Positions 7,242 through 14,007 of a DNA stretch of 61,753 nt are shown piece by piece. The notes under the pieces were generated by a model that was not told the origin of the DNA, searched no databases, and saw only the letters and a program-made list of their open reading frames with translations. The position numbers and the translations under genes are program-made. The DNA comes from a virus, in the IMG/VR virus record IMGVR_UViG_3300044643_000906, positions 1 to 61,753 of that record. One strand, given 5' to 3'. The first letter of the stretch is position 1. Each line of letters begins with the position of its first letter.

Positions 7242-7965
7242 CTCTATCCACCTCCGCGATCTCTAGCGTGCGGCCCAGCTGGATCAGTTCCTTGGCGTGG
7301 GTCTGGTGATCAAACTCAGGGCAGATCATGCGGGCCCGGGCGATAAGCAGATCGAGGAACTCCAGTAACTCCTGCTTGGGGTAGTCCTCTGACTCCCTCT
7401 TGCAGATTTCCTGAGCGGCATACATCGAGTACACCAACAACTCCACGCCGAACCGCTCTGTCTCCTGCCGATCCTTGCGGCCGATCTCCTGCCGCACCAT
7501 CGCACCCGACCAATAGGCGATGGCCTCATCGAACAGGTAGAGGGGGATGCCTTCCCAATCCTTCTGCGAATCAATCAGGTAGGTCTTATAGACCGAGCCG
7601 CGAGAGTCCTCCGGGATGGCCGCAGCCACCATCGAGAGCTTCGTCTTCTCGGGGATGGGGAATCTGTAGACCGTGTTGTCGAGCAGGTAGAAGCCACGCT
7701 TCTGTGCGTCACTCAGTCGGCTGTTCAAGAAGTGGTGTGCCTCGTGTGCCCAAGTAATCCAATCGTCGTCGTGCCTCGCCTTCAGCACATCCTGCGGGGG
7801 CAGGTGGCGGGCAATGTCTCGGAGCGTCGGAGGGTAGTCGTCCATGCCCAGCCTCTGCTCCAGCCCCGGCCGGGCTGCTGGCGGCACGGCGACAATCTCC
7901 ATCCCCCACAGGAACATGACAGCGAGCACGGCACCGGCAAGCACAGCAGCGAAGTTGATCCACAT
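7228..7965 (-). CDS. Membrane-anchored zinc-peptidase-like protein
   Basis: Residues 1-25 form an uncleaved signal-anchor (hydrophobic run followed by a polar region). The soluble part contains WAHEAHHFLNSRLSD near residue 70, a full HExxH zinc motif, and about 75 residues later LFDEAIAYWSG, whose Glu could be the third zinc ligand, the gluzincin arrangement. The remaining 245-aa protein is helical. It sits between an HNH gene and a small membrane protein. A periplasm-facing peptidase is the best guess; the substrate, possibly a host envelope protein, is not visible. The catalytic assignment rests on motif reading only. Confidence 0.65.
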   Translation of the reverse strand: MWINFAAVLAGAVLAVMFLWGMEIVAVPPAARPGLEQRLGMDDYPPTLRDIARHLPPQDVLKARHDDDWITWAHEAHHFLNSRLSDAQKRGFYLLDNTVYRFPIPEKTKLSMVAAAIPEDSRGSVYKTYLIDSQKDWEGIPLYLFDEAIAYWSGAMVRQEIGRKDRQETERFGVELLVYSMYAAQEICKRESEDYPKQELLEFLDLLIARARMICPEFDHQTHAKELIQLGRTLEIAEVDRDGEE

Positions 7966-7979
7966 AGGTTCTCCTCGGG

Positions 7980-8084
7980 TTAGTCGTTCTCATCCATGAA
8001 AACACTGAACAGGATGACCGCGGTCGCGATCAGTAGTGCGAAGGCAAGGAAGTCGCAGGCCGCGACCCAGCAAGCAGTGAGCAT
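7980..8084 (-). CDS. Small membrane protein, 34 aa
   Basis: ATG at 8084 overlaps the stop of the upstream gene as ATGA. The peptide is one hydrophobic span (CWVAACDFLAFALLIATAVI) with an acidic C-terminus (DEND). No family is recognised. It may act with the membrane peptidase encoded just downstream. Confidence 0.6.
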   Translation of the reverse strand: MLTACWVAACDFLAFALLIATAVILFSVFMDEND

Positions 8085-8398
8085 CAGAACTCCTCCATCT
8101 CGGTGTCGGTCGCCAGCTGCATGGAGGCAGCCACCAGCCACTGAGCGAGGGCGTAGACTTGGTCGGGGTCGGTGAAGGTAAAGCCACCGTAGAGCGAGAG
8201 ACGCACGCATGGGCGGTCAGTCGGACGAGCCACGTCCAGCATCTGTGCGTCACGCTGACTGATCTCGCCACCGTCTGGCAGAAGGTCTTCAATCGCCAGA
8301 GAGTCGAACACGCTGTGCCTCTCGCCATTGCGGTAGACCGCGGTCATCACCGCTTGGCCTTCGCCCCTCACCACGCACATAGCCTCGTGATCAACCAT
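8084..8398 (-). CDS. Hypothetical protein, 104 aa
   Basis: This small acidic soluble protein has a beta-strand-rich centre and a C-terminal amphipathic helix. I do not recognise it. It overlaps the helicase end by 8 bp and the small membrane protein start by ATGA, so it is translated within the coupled block. Confidence 0.65.
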   Translation of the reverse strand: MVDHEAMCVVRGEGQAVMTAVYRNGERHSVFDSLAIEDLLPDGGEISQRDAQMLDVARPTDRPCVRLSLYGGFTFTDPDQVYALAQWLVAASMQLATDTEMEEF

Positions 8399-9944
8399 GA
8401 GACAGCCCTTTCTCTAGCTCGCGCTTGATCGCCTTCACCAGCCACTCGTTGCCCGGCGTCCTCTTCATCCCGCGGACGATGCGTTCCAGTTCCTTGCGGG
8501 GGATGAGCCGGATCGGCTCTCCCTTGAACGGGCCCCACAGCATGCGTGCCTCACGCCTCTTCGGGCTGGCCGCGGTGGGCTTGGCGAATGGGTCGGATGA
8601 GGTGGCGTCGAACGTGATCCCCACCACCAGCTGGCGGCGGCGGTGACGCTCGGCCTCCTGCTCGGCCCGGGCCCGCTCGACCTCCAGCTTCTCCTCAGCT
8701 GCTGCCATGGCGTCGATGTCCTCGACCTTGATCTCGCCTTCCTCGGCGGCAGCCAACAGCTTCTCTCTGTACTTCTTCACCTTCGGGCTCGGGGCCATGA
8801 TGTCGATGGACGAGCACAACTTGTGGAAGCGATGCGTGTCGGTGTAGTCCACGATGGTGGCGTATGGCTTGCTGCTCTTACTGATAGCCAGCTTGCGCAG
8901 GTAGTCAGTCGGCTGGCTGTCAACGGCGGCGTCAGCAGCTGGCCGCAGGATGCGACCGCAGATTTGCATATAGCGTTGGAGTGAGAATGTGGGCCGCAGG
9001 ATATGAACCTCGGCTGCCCTCTGGCTGTCCCACCCAGCCACGAGCGTGGCGACGTTAACCACCATGTCCACCTTGCCCGATTCGAAAGCCTTCATCTCCT
9101 CGGCCTTCTCGCTCAGTGGCATCTTGGAATGGACAAGGCTGGCAGTGATGCCATACCGGGCGATCATGTGCCTGAAGTCGGTGGCATGTGGGATCGAGGA
9201 ACAGAACACAGCAGCTGGCCGGGAGTGGTTCGCTGCCACCATGGCACACTGCTCGTGCAGTGGTCGTTCCTCACGCAGGATTTCACCGGCGCTCTTGCCA
9301 TCGAAGTCGGCCATGCCGTGCCGGATGTCGCCGTAGTCCACCCCCTTCAGGACAACACGCTTGCCGCGGATCGTAACCAGCCAGCCGTGGTCGATGGCCG
9401 GGGCCACGCCGTACTGGATAGGGCAGCGTCCGTAGTAGTCGAGGATGCTAGTGCCGTCGGCACGAGCGTGAGGCGTTGCTGTCAGCCCCACGACCTTCGC
9501 ACCCATGGCCGAGTAGTAATCAAGCAACTCGCGAGTCTTCTCCCCCAGACCCCAGTGGGCCTCGTCCACCATGACCAGATCGGGAGTGAACCGACGGCCA
9601 CGATCCCCGATGGTCAGGGTCTGGAGGGAGCCGACGACACAGTGCTGATCAACGTCGGCCCAGTTGTCGGACTGCTCGATGCCAACATCATGCAGCAGCC
9701 ACTTCTCCATGGAGCGTGCGATCTGGTGGACGAGGTTCACCTGCGGGTCGATGACCAACACTTTCTTGTAGCTATCGGCCAGCATCGCCATGATCAAAGA
9801 CTTGCCCAGCCCCGTCGCCGCCTCGACCACCATGCGGTCGTGAGTCCGCAGGTGATCGAGGACGGCGTTCACGATGGCCGTCTGGATCGGCCGGGGCCGT
9901 GGCCTCGGGTCGTTGAACAGATCGAGCGTGCCGTGCTGGGCCAT
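8391..9944 (-). CDS. DEAD/DEAH-box SF2 helicase
   Basis: This 517-aa protein carries the SF2 helicase motifs in order: motif I ATGLGKS (residues about 43-49), motif Ia-like LVIDPQVNLVHQ, motif II DEAH (around 127), motif III GLTATPHAR, and the second RecA domain with motif V/VI (VVNVATLVAGWDSQRA, then QICGRILRP). It resembles RadD/UvsW-type phage helicases that process recombination or replication forks. It lies between an HTH protein and unknown proteins in the recombination operon. Family assignment is very secure; the exact DNA substrate is not. Confidence 0.92.
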   Translation of the reverse strand: MAQHGTLDLFNDPRPRPRPIQTAIVNAVLDHLRTHDRMVVEAATGLGKSLIMAMLADSYKKVLVIDPQVNLVHQIARSMEKWLLHDVGIEQSDNWADVDQHCVVGSLQTLTIGDRGRRFTPDLVMVDEAHWGLGEKTRELLDYYSAMGAKVVGLTATPHARADGTSILDYYGRCPIQYGVAPAIDHGWLVTIRGKRVVLKGVDYGDIRHGMADFDGKSAGEILREERPLHEQCAMVAANHSRPAAVFCSSIPHATDFRHMIARYGITASLVHSKMPLSEKAEEMKAFESGKVDMVVNVATLVAGWDSQRAAEVHILRPTFSLQRYMQICGRILRPAADAAVDSQPTDYLRKLAISKSSKPYATIVDYTDTHRFHKLCSSIDIMAPSPKVKKYREKLLAAAEEGEIKVEDIDAMAAAEEKLEVERARAEQEAERHRRRQLVVGITFDATSSDPFAKPTAASPKRREARMLWGPFKGEPIRLIPRKELERIVRGMKRTPGNEWLVKAIKRELEKGLSHG

Positions 9945-10249
9945 CAGGCAACCCTCCCCGGCACCAACACCTTGGTCGGGCAGCGACGAATGCCGATCCT
10001 ACCCACCCACCTGCGGCTCGTTTCCTCCACGCTCCACCCCGCCTGAATCTCCGCGCACCTTGCGGCGATTTCCTCTGGGGTTGGATCGACGTTGCCCTTG
10101 ACGACCCTTACTGTTCGCAGCAGGTTTGCGAACCGGAGGTGCTTGTACACGAGGCTGTAGTGCAGGCCCGCCCTCATCGCCGTGTTCTTCAGCGTCTCGC
10201 CCTTCTGGTAGATCGCCACTGCCTTCTTCAACTTGTCGCTCGTGCTCAT
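9944..10249 (-). CDS. Helix-turn-helix DNA-binding protein
   Basis: This 101-aa protein has an HTH at residues about 10-42 (KAVAIYQKGETLKNTAMRAG then LHYSLVYKHLR), similar to recombinase or transposase HTH domains, and a second helical segment (EEIAARCAEIQAGWSVEETS) that may be another. AAGGAG lies 9 nt before the ATG. It is a candidate regulator of the recombination operon. The upstream gene overlaps it in another frame over most of its length. Confidence 0.7.
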   Translation of the reverse strand: MSTSDKLKKAVAIYQKGETLKNTAMRAGLHYSLVYKHLRFANLLRTVRVVKGNVDPTPEEIAARCAEIQAGWSVEETSRRWVGRIGIRRCPTKVLVPGRVA

Positions 10250-10415
10250 CTGCTGGTACTCCTTGCAGAAACTTGGTTACGAAACACATTGCTTGCAGGG
10301 CCCTGACCTCCTCCAAGAGGGCAGGAACATCGACGTTTACGATCTGAGGCATGTTCTCCAGAAACAGGTTGCTGGCCCGCTCCTCGATATCTGCCAGCTG
10401 ACGATCACTCAGCAC
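9999..10415 (-). CDS. Hypothetical protein; C-terminal half overlaps the HTH gene
   Basis: The N-terminal 55 residues (LSDRQLADIEERASNLFLE..., helical) look like an ordinary phage protein. After about residue 55, where the HTH gene begins in another frame, the composition becomes charged and low-complexity, which suggests a shadow. Either the true protein ends by a frameshift near 10240, or a 138-aa protein really overlaps the HTH gene by 250 bp. Only the 10250-10415 part is well supported. Confidence 0.5.
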   Translation of the reverse strand: MLSDRQLADIEERASNLFLENMPQIVNVDVPALLEEVRALQAMCFVTKFLQGVPADEHERQVEEGSGDLPEGRDAEEHGDEGGPALQPRVQAPPVRKPAANSKGRQGQRRSNPRGNRRKVRGDSGGVERGGNEPQVGG

Positions 10416-11076
10416 GCTTCACCTCCGCTATCGGGGCCATGGCTTCCCGCTCCTCCTTCAGCGAGAGCATCTGCTCCTCACTCATCCGGCCAGCTGCAAC
10501 TGAGAGGGCAGCCTTAGCGAGCACGGTGTTGCGATCCTGCTCGGTGCGTGCGTTACGCAGTGCCTGACGTGCCATGCCCACCACCGGGTTCACGGCGGGA
10601 GGGGCGGCGCTCTTCAGGTTGGCACCGTCGAGGTCGCTCTCAGCCGCGATCCCGCAGAGGCAGGCGTAGTCGTTGCGGCGGAAGTACGTCGTCCACGCCA
10701 GCTTGTCCTGCGGCTTGGAGCGGTTGTAGTTCAGCACACTGAACGAGCGTTCGAACTGACCGCTGACGTGACGCAGAGTGGAGACGAGCCATTCCTGATC
10801 CCCGATGATGATGGTCTTCGATGAGAGGTCGAGCCCGTACTTGGGCAGCGACTCACACACCGCATCGATCACCTCGTCAAGCGTGGCGTAGGGGCCAAAG
10901 TTCCCCTTGGCGTTCTTGTGAATCTTCTTGATCTCCGGCCGGGCCTTGCACTTCGCAGCACACAGCAGGTCGGTGAACTCGCTCTCTGCTGCCGGGAGCA
11001 TGGAGGTCTGCCCCTTGAGACGCGGGTCGCGGATTGGTTGGACGGGGACGATATCGAGAACTTCTTGATCAGCCAT
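10405..11076 (-). CDS. erf: ERF-family single-strand annealing recombinase
   Basis: This 223-aa protein contains the ERF signature: AKGNFGPYATLDEVIDAV around residues 54-71, then LPKYGLDLSS and the WLVSTLRHVSG strand segment, and a YACLCGIAAE helix. ERF proteins anneal complementary single strands during recombination and usually pair with a 5'-3' exonuclease, present here two genes upstream. The ATG at 11076 (MADQEVLDI) was chosen because the longer frame is Arg/Ser-rich and overlaps the HNH-AP2 gene. The SSB gene lies in a different operon. Confidence 0.85.
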   Translation of the reverse strand: MADQEVLDIVPVQPIRDPRLKGQTSMLPAAESEFTDLLCAAKCKARPEIKKIHKNAKGNFGPYATLDEVIDAVCESLPKYGLDLSSKTIIIGDQEWLVSTLRHVSGQFERSFSVLNYNRSKPQDKLAWTTYFRRNDYACLCGIAAESDLDGANLKSAAPPAVNPVVGMARQALRNARTEQDRNTVLAKAALSVAAGRMSEEQMLSLKEEREAMAPIAEVKRAE

Positions 11077-11602
11077 TGACGCTCTCCTTCTGCTGGTGAA
11101 ACAACTCCCACGAACGTGTCTCTTCCTGTGCCATCTCGGACGCCTTCGCCTGCTGGTAGGCAGCGCCTGCCTCCTCGGCGGTCGCGAAGTACCCGAGATA
11201 CTTCCGACGGCCATGCACGTTGATGACCACCCGGTACGGCTTGTCTCGCTCGATGCTGTCGTAGAGACGCATGTCCTCGACGCCCGCGGGCAAGTGAGCA
11301 CGGTCGGCTAGACGACGCCTGCTGTTGCGATTGCGGATGTTCAACGAGCCCGTGGCCGGGCGAAGGTTGGTGAGGCGGCAGTCCCACTTCACGCCGTTGA
11401 TGTGATCCAGCTGGGCAGCTGAGTTCTCGTGGACGAGAGCCCAGATGAATCGGTGCAGCAGCACCATGCGGTCGTTGATGCGGGTCTGGAGATAGCCCTT
11501 GGCGTGTCTGCACCAGCTGTGCTTGGACACTTCCTCCGCGAACTGCTCGTCCACGAAGAACACCGGGTTGATGCGACCCTGACGATTGAGCCTTCCGATC
11601 AT
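11069..11602 (-). CDS. HNH endonuclease with C-terminal AP2 domain (homing type)
   Basis: This 177-aa protein has an HNH core (LLHRFIWALVH, then LDHINGVKWDCRLTNLRPAT, the classical DHIN/N/NLRP pattern, residues about 48-85) and a C-terminal AP2 DNA-binding domain (YRVVINVHGRRKYLGYF then ATAEEAGAAY, residues about 120-155). This is the usual architecture of free-standing phage homing endonucleases. It is inserted between exonuclease and ERF genes with ATGA coupling. A second member with the same layout is at 54310-54774. Confidence 0.9.
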   Translation of the reverse strand: MIGRLNRQGRINPVFFVDEQFAEEVSKHSWCRHAKGYLQTRINDRMVLLHRFIWALVHENSAAQLDHINGVKWDCRLTNLRPATGSLNIRNRNSRRRLADRAHLPAGVEDMRLYDSIERDKPYRVVINVHGRRKYLGYFATAEEAGAAYQQAKASEMAQEETRSWELFHQQKESVNG

Positions 11603-12531
11603 GAGTGGAACCTCCGCAGCAGGTAATCGGGCACAGCCAACTCGTGGACTTCCCCGTATCCGGCGGGGAGCCAGTTGTCTGTCTCGGTGCGGATGGCGAT
11701 CTCATCGAGGTCGCGTGTGATCATGTCGTGGCACATGTCCACGACAGGGGCCGGGAGAGTGACGGCCTGCACCTGATAGCTGGGGGTAGTCGAGAGGACG
11801 ATGAACGTCATCGGCCGGTCGGAGATGCCAGCCTCGATTGCACCGCTGCCGTAGAGGGCGGCTTGGTAGTGGTAGCCGTGCTCTATCGCTGGCCCGATCC
11901 ACGACTCCAGAGGGCGAGCCTCGCGGCTCGTCTTCCAATCGATCAGCCTGCCATCACGGGTGACAGCATCGAACCGGCAGCGGAGACGGTGGCCGTCCTC
12001 CCGCTCCCATACCACCGAGAGTTCGTGCTCCTCAATGGACTCGATGATCTCGCGGACAGCGGCGTTGTCCTGAGCCTGCTTCCACAGGCCGGTGATCACG
12101 GCGTCGTCTGCCGGGGTCAGGAGGATGGCGTCCTTGGGCTGGTCGGCCAGCCACGCCCGTGCTTCCTTACCTGAGCTAAGTGTCCCGGTGGCGGTGCAGA
12201 ACTTCTCGGGAACGAGCACTGCCCGACGGCGGAATTCAGGCTCGCCTAGTTCGAAGACTAGGTGGACAAGCGTCCCTCTTGCGAGGGAGTCCGACGCGAA
12301 CGGAGGATGGGAGCGAGCAACGAACTGCTCGTAGTACCACACCGGGCCGTGTCTGCGAAAAGCCCACAGGGGGCTCTTCGACGGCACCGGAAGACTATGG
12401 TACTGGTCGTTAGGCAACCCTCTCAGGACGAGCGGGTAACCAAAAGAAAGCGCGGCTATCTCTTCTGCGAGTGCGCTACGTCCCGAACGTAGCGCTCTAC
12501 CAGACTGAGCTACGCCCCGATCTGGGTGCAT
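11599..12531 (-). CDS. RecE/exonuclease VIII-like PD-(D/E)XK exonuclease
   Basis: The C-terminal domain carries the PD-(D/E)XK core of the DUF3799/ExoVIII-like family: RCRFDAV (catalytic Asp), RLIDWKTS (Asp-x-Lys) and an EHGYHYQAALYG helix. With the ERF gene it forms a two-part recombination system. The start is unclear. ATG at 12531 has AGGAAG upstream, but it makes the first about 20 residues (HPDRGVAQSGRALRSG) a translation of the tRNA-Pro half copy; family similarity seems to begin later, near PNDQYHSLP. With this start the protein has 310 aa. Integration would change this 5' end. Confidence 0.8.
   Translation of the reverse strand: MHPDRGVAQSGRALRSGRSALAEEIAALSFGYPLVLRGLPNDQYHSLPVPSKSPLWAFRRHGPVWYYEQFVARSHPPFASDSLARGTLVHLVFELGEPEFRRRAVLVPEKFCTATGTLSSGKEARAWLADQPKDAILLTPADDAVITGLWKQAQDNAAVREIIESIEEHELSVVWEREDGHRLRCRFDAVTRDGRLIDWKTSREARPLESWIGPAIEHGYHYQAALYGSGAIEAGISDRPMTFIVLSTTPSYQVQAVTLPAPVVDMCHDMITRDLDEIAIRTETDNWLPAGYGEVHELAVPDYLLRRFHS
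12476..12519 (-). other. attP: attP candidate: copy of the 5' half of a tRNA-Pro(CGG) gene
   Basis: Read on the minus strand from 12519 to 12476 this is the 5' acceptor strand, D arm and complete anticodon arm of a bacterial tRNA-Pro (anticodon CGG at 12485-12483), then identity stops at the end of the anticodon stem, with no T arm. The anticodon loop TTCGGGA (12487-12481) is flanked by an 8-bp inverted repeat, GCGCTACG and CGTAGCGC, the form expected of integrase core sites around a 7-bp crossover. The integrase gene lies 215 bp away. This strongly suggests the attachment site. Confidence 0.8.
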
Positions 12532-12733
12532 TATGGCTTCCTGCTCGATTTCCGCAACGTCATTCTTCGACGGCGATGATTGTGACGACATTCTGAATTC
12601 CTTGAATTCCTCAGACAGTGGAAGCGGCCCCTTGAAAGGGGGAAACCGGGGGGTTGTTGGTTCCTTCGCAGTGAGTACTCTCTCCACCACTGGCAAGGAT
12701 GTTGTGGACGGTTGTACAGTAAGGAGCGGATCG
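12532..12733 (+). promoter_or_regulatory. Divergent leader between exonuclease and integrase, possible attP arm
   Basis: About 200 bp separate the exonuclease start on the minus strand from the integrase start on the plus strand. It holds a tandem repeat (GAATTCCTT at 12595-12603, GAATTCCTC at 12604-12612) that could be an integrase arm-type or operator site, and the integrase ribosome binding site TAAGGAG at 12720-12726. The open frame for the integrase continues upstream to 12533, but this looks like leader rather than protein. I see no convincing -35/-10 pair. Confidence 0.4.
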
Positions 12734-13579
12734 ATGATAGGGGTCGCTGAAGGGTTTCTTTTGGGTCGAGACGTTAGCTCTGGTTACGCAAGCAACGTCC
12801 GACGAACGGCACGCAAGATGGCGGCGGCGGGAATCACCGCGGCGAACATCGATGGGCCTGTCGTGAACATGTGGCTCTCCTCCTTGACAACCAGTTCAAC
12901 CACCAAAGCATCCGAGCTTTGCACCGCCCTCACCCTGTGGCGCTGGGGCATCGAGGAAGGCGTGATCGTGAATCCCATCAGGCGAGTCAAGAAGATTCGC
13001 AAGACGAGGAAAGTCGTTCGTGCCTTCACTCGCAGCGATCTTACCATGGCTGTCAAGTTTTTCTCAGATGAGAGTTTCGTCCGAGAAAACCATGTGTTTC
13101 AGAAATCCCTGTGTCCAGTGTCCCTTTGGATGGAGGCGTGGACGAGGTTCTGTTATGAGACTGCGGCACGCATGGGTGACGCACACTCACTCCGTGCGGA
13201 AGCACTCGTTCCCGGCGGCGTGGCGTTCGTGGCATCGAAGACCGGGCAGCCGGTGGTCAGGCGGGTGAGCCCGCGAACCAGCGAGCTATTGCAGAAGTTG
13301 GCCGACATGTCACCCGATGGCACGGTGTTCAGCTGGGCAGTGAGTAGGCGATGGGCGTTCGCCAACATCAAGCGGTACTTCGAAATGGCTGGCCTGAAGG
13401 GTGGACGCTCACAGTGGCTGCGCCGTGCAGCCGCCACGCACGCAGAGATGATGCAGGAGGGGGCGGGCTCCAAGCTGCTCGATCACCGTGGCTCTGGTGG
13501 GCCCGAGCTAACCCGCCAGCACTACCTTGATATGAGCCAGCTAATGGAGAGATTGCCGTCTGGCCCGATGCTGGATTGA
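12734..13579 (+). CDS. int: Tyrosine recombinase / phage integrase
   Basis: This 281-aa protein has the tyrosine recombinase catalytic set: Arg in YETAARMGDAHSLR (box I), the beta-hairpin Lys in ASKTGQP, the QWLRRAAATH segment (box II Arg), His in LLDHRG and the nucleophilic Tyr in RQHYLD. The N-terminal part (about 15-85) is a SAM-like core-binding domain. ATG at 12734 is preferred because AAGGAG lies 7 nt upstream; the longer frame from 12533 adds a low-similarity 67-residue leader. Adjacent to the tRNA-Pro half, it is the likely integrase of this phage. Confidence 0.9.
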   Translation: MIGVAEGFLLGRDVSSGYASNVRRTARKMAAAGITAANIDGPVVNMWLSSLTTSSTTKASELCTALTLWRWGIEEGVIVNPIRRVKKIRKTRKVVRAFTRSDLTMAVKFFSDESFVRENHVFQKSLCPVSLWMEAWTRFCYETAARMGDAHSLRAEALVPGGVAFVASKTGQPVVRRVSPRTSELLQKLADMSPDGTVFSWAVSRRWAFANIKRYFEMAGLKGGRSQWLRRAAATHAEMMQEGAGSKLLDHRGSGGPELTRQHYLDMSQLMERLPSGPMLD

Positions 13580-13601
13580 GTTTCGGAATACTCGCTTGCG
13601 T

Positions 13602-13977
13602 GGCACCAGAAGGGCGCTACAACCGTAGGTGTCGCGGTAGGACTGATGGGCCGCGATCATCGGTGTGCGTGCCATTAGCGGAGGGCCAGCCCAATAAGCT
13701 GGCGAGACGGGAGCCTGACCCACGCATAAGCCCCAGCCCAAAGTCGAGGGGGCAAGTCAGGGTGGCGGTGCCATCGCCACACAGCAGCGACTAGTCACAG
13801 CGGATCGTCACCCGACTGTGGCCGCATGAAACGACGCGGATACCTCAAGAGGCAGCCGGGATCGAGTGCGACAGGGACTCCCTGACAGTGCCCTCAAGGG
13901 TAGGTCAGGAGAGTATCCCTGCGCACTCACTCAGCGTTTCCTAAGAGGCAACTCCGGTGCAGGGGAGACAGTGTTGC
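13602..13977 (+). ncRNA. Large structured RNA candidate downstream of integrase
   Basis: About 430 bp between the integrase end and the last virion gene hold no convincing gene but many nested helices. Examples: 13602-13607 with 13628-13633; 13685-13690 with 13698-13703; 13714-13719 with 13756-13761 enclosing 13730-13734 with 13749-13753; 13762-13767 with 13775-13780; 13794-13800 with 13816-13822; 13828-13833 with 13935-13940, which closes a domain containing 13864-13869/13923-13928, 13872-13877/13916-13921 and 13881-13886/13904-13909; and 13948-13952 with 13973-13977. G-U pairs at 13603/13632 and 13795/13821 work only on the plus strand. I cannot assign it to a known RNA class. Confidence 0.55.
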
Positions 13978-14007
13978 AGCTGATAAGAGACTGATAGCAA
14001 AGAGGGA

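Noticed and set aside
9003-10046. A 347-codon open frame on the plus strand
   Set aside because: It lies opposite the SF2 helicase with no similarity, and its composition (many His and Val) is that of an antisense shadow of a GC-rich gene.
12476-12519. A complete tRNA-Pro gene
   Set aside because: Sequence identity ends with the anticodon stem; no variable loop, T arm or 3' acceptor strand follows, so it is a partial copy.
13576-13794. A 72-codon frame after the integrase
   Set aside because: No binding site, no similarity, and it covers a strongly base-paired region better explained as RNA.
13580-14007. tmRNA, RNase P, or a group I/II intron
   Set aside because: I looked for their hallmark conserved cores and found none; the fold is compatible with an unassigned RNA only.
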